NCBI RefSeq assembly: GCF_024648825.1
Contig: NZ_JANBBE010000003.1
Coordinates: 186,001 to 250,000, forward strand
Direction of reading: 5' to 3'
DNA length: 64,000 bases
From: Lentzea californiensis
GTDB taxonomy: Bacteria; Actinomycetota; Actinomycetes; Mycobacteriales; Pseudonocardiaceae
Positions within the stretch are counted from its first letter, which is position 1, and every line of letters begins with the position of its first letter. The notes beneath the pieces are model-generated. The model searched no databases. It was not told where the DNA came from and worked only from the letters and a program-made list of their open reading frames with translations. This document shows positions 59,476 to 64,000 of the stretch, one piece after another. Both the position numbers and the translations under genes were made by a program.

Positions 59476-59904
59476 GTGAGCGTGGACCGGATCGAACGCG
59501 AGACCCTGATCGAAGCACCGCCGGAGCGGGTCTGGCAGCTGGTGACCGAGCCGGGGTTCTGGGTGGCCTCCCAGCCGTCCGGCACCGCGGTCGAGGGGGA
59601 GACGACCCTCTGCAAGAACGAGCAGTACGGCGACTTCCCGGTGCGGGTCGAGACCGTGACGCCGCAGACGTACGTGGCCTACCGCTGGGCCAGCGCGTTC
59701 GGCGGGCAGGAGCTGAGCGCGGACAACACGACGCTGGTCGAGTTCACCCTCGTGCCCGAGGGCGCCGCGACCCGGCTCAAGGTCGTGGAGAGCGGCTTCG
59801 CCCAGCTCGCGGGCTCGGAGGAGCTGCGCGCGAAGGCACTTCAGGACAACACCGGCGGCTGGTCCGAGGTGCTCGAGGCGTTCACGAAGAAGGCCGAAAG
59901 CTAA
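59476..59904 (+). CDS. SRPBCC (AHSA1/START-like) domain protein
   Basis: A 142-residue protein from GTG 59476, with GGGAG just upstream (GTG 59470 is an alternative). It reads RIERETLIEAPPERVWQLVT, TPQTYVAYRWASAFGGQELS and LVEFTLVPEGAATRLKVVES, the AHSA1/SRPBCC lipid- or ligand-binding fold. Such proteins bind hydrophobic ligands in the cytoplasm. It is cotranscribed with the TetR gene 10 bp downstream, and duplicated palindromes lie in its promoter. Confidence 0.9.
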   Translation: MSVDRIERETLIEAPPERVWQLVTEPGFWVASQPSGTAVEGETTLCKNEQYGDFPVRVETVTPQTYVAYRWASAFGGQELSADNTTLVEFTLVPEGAATRLKVVESGFAQLAGSEELRAKALQDNTGGWSEVLEAFTKKAES

Positions 59905-59913
59905 GTTGAGCAC

Positions 59914-60471
59914 GTGCCCAAGTCAGCCGACCGCGGTCGCCGCACCCGTGAACAACTGATCGACGCCGCCGCACAGCTCGTGGGCGAGGTCGGCTGGGGT
60001 GCGGTGACCACGCGGCTGGTCGCCGAACGGGCCGGCGTCAACGCCGCGCTCGTGCACTACCACTTCTCGTCGGTGCCCGAACTGCTGTCGGCGGCCGCGC
60101 TGCAGTTCGCCTCGCGCGCTCTGGCCGAGTCGGCGCAGGCGCTGGCGGCGGTGTCGCCGGCCGAGGGCGTCGAGCGGATCTTCGAGGACCTGTCCCGCTT
60201 CACCGGCACGGACCCCGAGTCGTTGCTGCTGGCGGAGGCGTTCCTGGCCGCGCACCGGCTGCCCGGGCTGCGGGACGCGTTGTCGGCGCTGGTCGTGGAC
60301 TTCCGGGCGCGGGTCGCCGAGTGGTTGCGGGACTCGGGCGTGCAGGACGCCGACGCGGTGGCGTTGTTGCTGAGCGCGGCCATCGACGGCCTGGTGCTGC
60401 ACCGCGCGCTGGACCCGTCAGTCGACTTCCGCGTGGTCGCGGGTCCGTTCCGGCGCCTCGTCGCGGGCTGA
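59914..60471 (+). CDS. TetR family transcriptional regulator
   Basis: A 185-residue TetR regulator from GTG 59914. HTH: GEVGWGAVTTRLVAERAGVN then AALVHYHFSSVPELLSAAAL. The C-terminal domain is alanine- and leucine-rich. Most SRPBCC genes with such palindromes have an ArsR partner; here a TetR takes that place. It probably binds the duplicated palindrome upstream of the operon. The 3' end overlaps the convergent MarR gene by 54 bp. Confidence 0.9.
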   Translation: MPKSADRGRRTREQLIDAAAQLVGEVGWGAVTTRLVAERAGVNAALVHYHFSSVPELLSAAALQFASRALAESAQALAAVSPAEGVERIFEDLSRFTGTDPESLLLAEAFLAAHRLPGLRDALSALVVDFRARVAEWLRDSGVQDADAVALLLSAAIDGLVLHRALDPSVDFRVVAGPFRRLVAG

Positions 60472-60906
60472 CCAGCGCGGTTCGCCACCTGCTTCGGCGA
60501 ACGCGGTCAGCGCCTCGACCAGGCCGTGCCGCAGGTGCTCCGGCATGCGGGCGACGATCGTGCTGATCTCGGCCCGCCGCCGCGACATCACCTCGGTCAC
60601 GATTCGGCTGCCCTCCTGGCTCGCGACGACCACGACCTCGCGTTTCGAGGCGGGGTTCGGGGCGCGGTCGACCATCCCGGACGTGATCAGGCGGTCGATC
60701 ATGCGCTTGGCCGTGGACGGGTTGACCTCCAGCAGGTCGGCGAGCGCGGTGAGGCTCATCGGGCCGCGGCTGTCGAGCAGGACGACCATCCTGAGCTGCG
60801 GCAGGGTGAGCGTCTCCTCGACGGCCGCGAGGGATCGGGCCGACACGGCCACCAGCAGGCGGGACGCGGTGAGGACCGCGTCGGTCAGGTCGTCGATGTC
60901 GCTCAC
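60418..60906 (-). CDS. MarR family transcriptional regulator
   Basis: A 162-residue MarR regulator from GTG 60904-60906. The winged helix is MSLTALADLLEVNPSTAKRM then IDRLITSGMVDRAPNPASKR. The C-terminal tail (WSARDEAPERTRDHAEVD) is hydrophilic and coincides with the overlap on the TetR gene, so it may be poorly conserved. A perfect TTGCAC-T-GTGCAA operator lies 48 bp before its start, toward the divergent DUF4142 gene. Confidence 0.9.
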   Translation of the reverse strand: MSDIDDLTDAVLTASRLLVAVSARSLAAVEETLTLPQLRMVVLLDSRGPMSLTALADLLEVNPSTAKRMIDRLITSGMVDRAPNPASKREVVVVASQEGSRIVTEVMSRRRAEISTIVARMPEHLRHGLVEALTAFAEAGGEPRWSARDEAPERTRDHAEVD

Positions 60907-60953
60907 CCGCCTAGTTCTACAGGGCTCCGGCTTCGGTAACGAAACGATAAACA

Positions 60954-60966
60954 TTGCACTGTGCAA
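60954..60966. promoter_or_regulatory. MarR operator
   Basis: TTGCAC-T-GTGCAA is a perfect 6-bp inverted repeat around one base, a common MarR target form. It lies between the divergent MarR (start 60906) and DUF4142 (start 61003) genes. Confidence 0.75.
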
Positions 60967-61002
60967 CGGTCAGCGGGTCGTCGTCTGTCCGTACCTCCCG
61001 GC

Positions 61003-61770
61003 ATGCGGATACTCCTCGTCGCTTTGCTGGCGTTGTTGCTCGGAGCGCAGCCCGCGTTCGCGCAGCAGGATCTGGGGCCCGACTACGTGCAGACCCAGTT
61101 CGGGCCCATGGGCCCCGCTGGCCGGGACCTGCTGCAGAAGGTGGCCCTCGCGGGTCTGTGGGAGGGCCCCGCCGGGCGGATGGGACTCGAGAAGTCGGCC
61201 GACCCGAAGGTGCAGGAGGCCGGTCGGCACCTCATCGACGGGCACGCCGACCTGGACCGGCGCACCGCCGTGCTCGCCCGCACGTTCGGCGTGCAGCTGC
61301 CGACGCGGCCCAGTGAGGCGCAGCAGGGCTGGCTGGACGAGATGGCGGCCGCGCCCGCGCGCAGCCCCGAGTTCGACCGCGTGTTCGCGAATCGGCTAAG
61401 GGCGGCGCACGGCGGTGTCTACAAGTTCCTCGCCTCCGTGCGCACCGGTACGCGCAACACCGCGATCCGCGACTACGCCAAGGTCTGCATGGACACCGTG
61501 CTCGACCACATGACGGTGCTCGAAGCCACCGGGATGGTCGACTTCAGCGACACCGAGGCGATTCCGCTGGCGTTGGTCGCGCAGCCGTCCTCGATCGCGC
61601 CCACCACTCCCGGACAGGCGGTTCAGCAGAGTCCGCAGTACTCCCAGCGGCAGTCGCAGGACGACGGCGACATCCCCGACGGCGCACTCGGGCTGGGCGT
61701 GCTGGCGCTGGTCGTGGCCGGTCTCTGGTTCTGGACGAGCGGGCGAAGCAGTCGCCGGCCGCATCCGTAG
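61003..61770 (+). CDS. Secreted DUF4142 protein with C-terminal membrane anchor
   Basis: A 255-residue exported protein. Signal peptide MRILLVALLALLLGAQPAFA. The DUF4142 helical domain has GRDLLQKVALAGLWEGPAGR, DGHADLDRRTAVLARTFGVQ, FANRLRAAHGGVYKFLASVR and YAKVCMDTVLDHMTVLEATG. A Gln/Ser/Pro-rich linker (about 195-225) leads to a helix (ALGLGVLALVVAGLWFW) and a basic end. DUF4142 resembles ferritin-like bundles; function unknown. Probably under control of the divergent MarR. Confidence 0.88.
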   Translation: MRILLVALLALLLGAQPAFAQQDLGPDYVQTQFGPMGPAGRDLLQKVALAGLWEGPAGRMGLEKSADPKVQEAGRHLIDGHADLDRRTAVLARTFGVQLPTRPSEAQQGWLDEMAAAPARSPEFDRVFANRLRAAHGGVYKFLASVRTGTRNTAIRDYAKVCMDTVLDHMTVLEATGMVDFSDTEAIPLALVAQPSSIAPTTPGQAVQQSPQYSQRQSQDDGDIPDGALGLGVLALVVAGLWFWTSGRSSRRPHP

Positions 61771-61785
61771 TGCTAGATTGGGCAT

Positions 61786-62961
61786 ATGCCTAAGTCGAAT
61801 GCCCAACGGCGTGCGCTGGTCGTGGGAGCGGGGATCGCCGGACTCACGTCCGCGTGGTGGCTGGAGCGCGCCGGGTGGGACGTCTCGGTGGTGGAGAAGG
61901 CGCCGTCGTTCCGCGCGGGCGGTTACATGATCGATTTCTTCGGGCCGGGTCACGAGGTGGCGCGGCGGATGGGGCTGCTGCCCGCGCTGGAGGCGCGGCG
62001 GGCGCCGATCTCGTCGGTGACCAGCGTGGACTCCTCCGGGCGCCGGCGCGCGGAGATCTCCGCCTCCGCTTACGAGGCGGTCGCGGACGGGGTGATCAGC
62101 CTGTTGCGCGGTGACCTGGCCTCGGTGATCCGCGATGATCTGCGTGCGCCGATCCGTTTTGGCGCAACAGTTTCCGCTGTCGGCGACGACGGCCGCGTGA
62201 CGTTCCCGGACGGGTCCTCGGACGAGTTCGACCTGGTCGTGGGTGCTGACGGCGTGCACTCGCGGGTGCGGGAGCTGGTGTTCGGGCCGCCGTCGTCGTT
62301 CGTGCGGTACCTGGGGCACCACACGGCGGCGTTCTCGTTCCAGGACGCGGAGTTGAGCGCCCGGATCGGCCACCGCTACCAGATGCTGACCGTGCCGCAT
62401 CGCATGATCGGCTGTTACGCCGTGCGGGACGGGGCGATGGCCGCGTTGCTGCTCTACCGGTCCGATTCTCCCGAACTGCCCGCCGATCCGGCTTCGGCGC
62501 TGCGGGAGCGGTTCGGTGACCTGGGCTGGGTCGCGCCCTCGCTGCTCTCCGTGGTGCCGGACGACGTCTACTACGACGAGGTGTCCCAAGTGGACATGCC
62601 GATGTGGCATCGCGGCAAGGTCGTGCTCGTGGGCGACGCGTGCGGGGCGGTCTCGCTGTTCGCCGGCCACGGGGCGTCACTCGCTATGACCGGCGCCTGC
62701 GTGCTGGTGGAAGAGCTCTCCGCAGGCGCCGAGGGCGCCTTCGAGCGCTACCAGGGCCGGGTGAAGCCCGCCGTGACGCACACCCAGGAGTTCGGGCGGC
62801 GGTTCATCGGCTGGATGGCGCCCTCGTCCGCTTGGCGGATCTCGTTGCGCGACATGGCGTTCCGGCTGTCCGGTCTGCCCGTCGTGCGGAACCTGATCCG
62901 CGGTTCCGTCGCGCCGGACGTCGACGGCGTGCTCACGGCCGGTCGAGAACCTTCGCGCTAG
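61786..62961 (+). CDS. FAD-dependent monooxygenase (PHBH fold)
   Basis: A 391-residue flavoprotein. FAD motif ALVVGAGIAGLTSAWWLERA, substrate/FAD region GGYMIDFFGPGHEVARRMGL, DG motif LVVGADGVHSRVRELVFG, GD motif KVVLVGDACGAVSLFAGHGA. It resembles TetX-like or PgaE-like small hydroxylases acting on polycyclic or tetracycline-type substrates. The palindrome TTGGGCATATGCCTAA overlaps its ATG (61786) and may be an operator. Stop shares CTAG (62958-62961) with the HxlR gene. Confidence 0.9.
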   Translation: MPKSNAQRRALVVGAGIAGLTSAWWLERAGWDVSVVEKAPSFRAGGYMIDFFGPGHEVARRMGLLPALEARRAPISSVTSVDSSGRRRAEISASAYEAVADGVISLLRGDLASVIRDDLRAPIRFGATVSAVGDDGRVTFPDGSSDEFDLVVGADGVHSRVRELVFGPPSSFVRYLGHHTAAFSFQDAELSARIGHRYQMLTVPHRMIGCYAVRDGAMAALLLYRSDSPELPADPASALRERFGDLGWVAPSLLSVVPDDVYYDEVSQVDMPMWHRGKVVLVGDACGAVSLFAGHGASLAMTGACVLVEELSAGAEGAFERYQGRVKPAVTHTQEFGRRFIGWMAPSSAWRISLRDMAFRLSGLPVVRNLIRGSVAPDVDGVLTAGREPSR

Positions 62962-63326
62962 CGCGCGTCGTACGCCTCGCGGTTGACCAGCACCTCGGCG
63001 ATGTGCTCCTCGGCCCACCGGCACAGCGCGAACAGCGGCTCGTACAGCGTGAAGCCGAGCTCCGTCAGTTCGTACTCGACCCGCGGCGGCACCTCGGCGT
63101 ACACGTGCCGCGTGACGAGCCCATCGCGTTCGAGGTCCCGCAGCGTCTCGGTCAGCACCTTGCCGCTGATGCCACCGAGCTGCGTCTTGAGGTCGCCGAA
63201 CCGCGTGCGCCCGTTGCCCAGCACGGAGACGGTCATCGCCGTCCACTTGTTCGCGATGCGCGCCAGGCTCTTGCGGGACGGGCAGGTGGCCATCAGCACG
63301 TTCCAGTCCGGCATGGTCTGTGACAT
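62958..63326 (-). CDS. HxlR family transcriptional regulator
   Basis: A 122-residue HxlR regulator from ATG 63324-63326. It has the conserved N-terminal Cys (MATCPSRKSLARIANKWTAM) and the winged helix RFGDLKTQLGGISGKVLTET then LRDLERDGLVTRHVYAEVPP. Cys at this place senses quinones or aldehydes in relatives such as QorR and HypR. Divergent from the SnoaL-like gene, which it probably represses. Confidence 0.92.
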   Translation of the reverse strand: MSQTMPDWNVLMATCPSRKSLARIANKWTAMTVSVLGNGRTRFGDLKTQLGGISGKVLTETLRDLERDGLVTRHVYAEVPPRVEYELTELGFTLYEPLFALCRWAEEHIAEVLVNREAYDAR

Positions 63327-63345
63327 GGCGCACATCCTTCCGTTA

Positions 63346-63368
63346 GTTACGTTGAGGTAATTGGTTAC
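63346..63368. promoter_or_regulatory. Candidate HxlR operator
   Basis: TTAC (63347-63350) and GTAA (63357-63360) are inverted around 6 bp, and GTTAC recurs at 63364-63368. The site lies between the divergent HxlR and SnoaL-like starts. Confidence 0.4.
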
Positions 63369-63410
63369 TTTTGGTGAGCATAGGTCAACCGCAACGAAAC
63401 GGAGAAACCC

Positions 63411-63806
63411 ATGACCACCCCGCTCGCCGTCGCCACCACTTACTTCGAGGCCTTGGAGGTCGGCGACTTCGTCACCGTCGCCGCCCAGTTCGCGGACGAC
63501 GTGGTGTGGCACCAGCCAGGCGGCAACCAGTTCTCGGGCGTGCACCGCGGCAGTGAAGCCGTCGGGGCGATGATCGGCGGGATGATGTCCGTGTCCGAGG
63601 GCACCTTCTCCCTGAAGCGCAGCGCCCCGCTGATGGTGAACGGCGACGTCGTGGCGGCTCCCGTGCACTGGACCGGCAAGCGCTCCGGGGCGGAGATGGA
63701 CGGGGCCGGGATCGACGTGATGCGCGTCGCCGGCGGGAAGGTCGTCGAGGTGTGGCTGTTCACGGCCGACCCGGCGGAGGAGGACACGTTCTGGGGCCGC
63801 GGCTAA
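63411..63806 (+). CDS. SnoaL-like/NTF2-fold protein
   Basis: A 131-residue protein: ATTYFEALEVGDFVTVAAQF, ADDVVWHQPGGNQFSGVHRG and VMRVAGGKVVEVWLFTADPA. This is the NTF2-like SnoaL group, which includes polyketide cyclases, ketosteroid-isomerase-like and small-molecule-binding proteins. It is the likely target gene of the divergent HxlR regulator. AACGGAGAAACCC precedes ATG 63411. Confidence 0.9.
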   Translation: MTTPLAVATTYFEALEVGDFVTVAAQFADDVVWHQPGGNQFSGVHRGSEAVGAMIGGMMSVSEGTFSLKRSAPLMVNGDVVAAPVHWTGKRSGAEMDGAGIDVMRVAGGKVVEVWLFTADPAEEDTFWGRG

Positions 63807-63817
63807 CGAAACGGCAT

Positions 63818-63851
63818 GTCTGCCACCCGTTCGGGGTGGGTAACGACAGAC
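63818..63851. terminator. Weak hairpin after the SnoaL-like gene
   Basis: CCACCC (63823-63828) and GGGTGG (63834-63839) form a small stem, with outer GTCTG (63818-63822) and CAGAC (63847-63851) also complementary. It lies between the SnoaL stop and the next start, so it is a probable terminator or a control element. Confidence 0.4.
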
Positions 63852-63852
63852 T

Positions 63853-64000
63853 GTGGGCGTGGAACGGGATCGCAGGTGGGCGGACAAGGGTGAGGCCATC
63901 GGGCACGGCGTGAGCTGGCTCGCGCGGTGGAGTTTGCGGACGGCGCTGGCCGCGCTCGGCTTCTGGATGGTCTTCTGGCTGGTCGGGAAGCTGTGGGTGG
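63853..64000 (+). CDS. AI-2E-type (PerM) transporter, N-terminus only
   Basis: About 49 residues are visible from GTG 63853 (GTG 63859 is also possible); the gene runs off the right edge. They read WADKGEAIGHGVSWLARWSL then RTALAALGFWMVFWLVGKLW. A polar start with an amphipathic ARWSLR segment and then a first helix with WLVGKLW is the usual opening of actinobacterial AI-2E/PerM family exporters. The call rests on a short stretch. Confidence 0.55.
   Translation, partial: MGVERDRRWADKGEAIGHGVSWLARWSLRTALAALGFWMVFWLVGKLWV

Overview
The window is high-GC DNA with strong G/C third-position bias. It has many GTG and TTG starts and very tight gene packing, with ATGA, GTGA and TGATG start/stop overlaps. 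Its protein families (SARP regulator, CU044_5270-type anti-sigma factor, DUF6292, DUF6297, DUF6928, class F sortase with a DUF4397 partner, Spo0M-like protein, secreted Tat phosphatase and GH18 chitinase) point to a filamentous actinomycete. Pseudonocardiales (Lentzea, Saccharothrix or Actinosynnema type) is my inference. There is no rRNA, tRNA, CRISPR array, phage or intact insertion sequence. This is chromosomal accessory sequence built from many small regulator-plus-enzyme cassettes.

Layout. 1-7.6 kb: end of a MOSC protein, a MerR/aldo-keto reductase pair with a textbook 19-bp-spacer promoter, a Tat-exported PhoD phosphatase coupled to a secreted repeat protein, a decayed GbsR/MarR-like gene, and a TetR repressor facing two tandem paralogous short-chain dehydrogenases across two matching palindromes. 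7.6-13.2 kb: an IS481-type transposase scrap, a small membrane protein, a secreted chitinase, a SnoaL-like protein, a secreted hydrolase and two coupled DUF2199 paralogues. 13.2-16.3 kb: aldehyde oxidation (DUF779, aldehyde dehydrogenase, divergent GAF-domain regulator). 16.3-19.3 kb: a zinc-ribbon/GIY-YIG-like protein, a PfkB sugar kinase and a DUF4397 surface protein coupled to a class F sortase. 19.3-24.5 kb: a five-gene Opp/Dpp/Nik-type ABC importer, divergent from a 60-residue peptide that is 37% histidine.

24.5-30.5 kb: an IlvD/Edd dehydratase, a short palindromic repeat, a MerR regulator, two coupled CNNM/CBS transporters, Spo0M and DUF6292. 30.5-35.5 kb: a TetR/MMPL exporter operon with two operators, two small genes and an EEP-family nuclease/phosphatase. 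35.6-40.3 kb: a large SARP regulator convergent with a DHA2 drug exporter that carries a winged-helix tail. 40.3-46.4 kb: a frameshifted DUF6928 gene, an ABM monooxygenase, a two-subunit FAD sugar dehydrogenase, a second and larger copy of the palindromic repeat, DGPF and cupin proteins and an FAD monooxygenase. 46.4-55.4 kb: a SsuABC/NMT1-type importer, a TetR/SDR pair around a large dyad, an LLM/MarR/FMN-reductase operon, an ABC exporter with a DUF6297 membrane protein and a DJ-1/LysR pair. 56.3-64 kb: a LexA-like repressor, an acetyltransferase, an ECF sigma/anti-sigma pair, an SRPBCC/TetR pair behind duplicated palindromes, MarR/DUF4142, an FAD monooxygenase, HxlR/SnoaL and the start of an AI-2E-type transporter.

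Two structural themes run through the window. Convergent gene pairs often end at one shared CTAG (both stops are TAG; five cases) or on long perfect inverted repeats that look like bidirectional terminators. A nested inverted-repeat element occurs twice, at 26.2 and 43.8 kb, the second copy carrying an extra internal hairpin.
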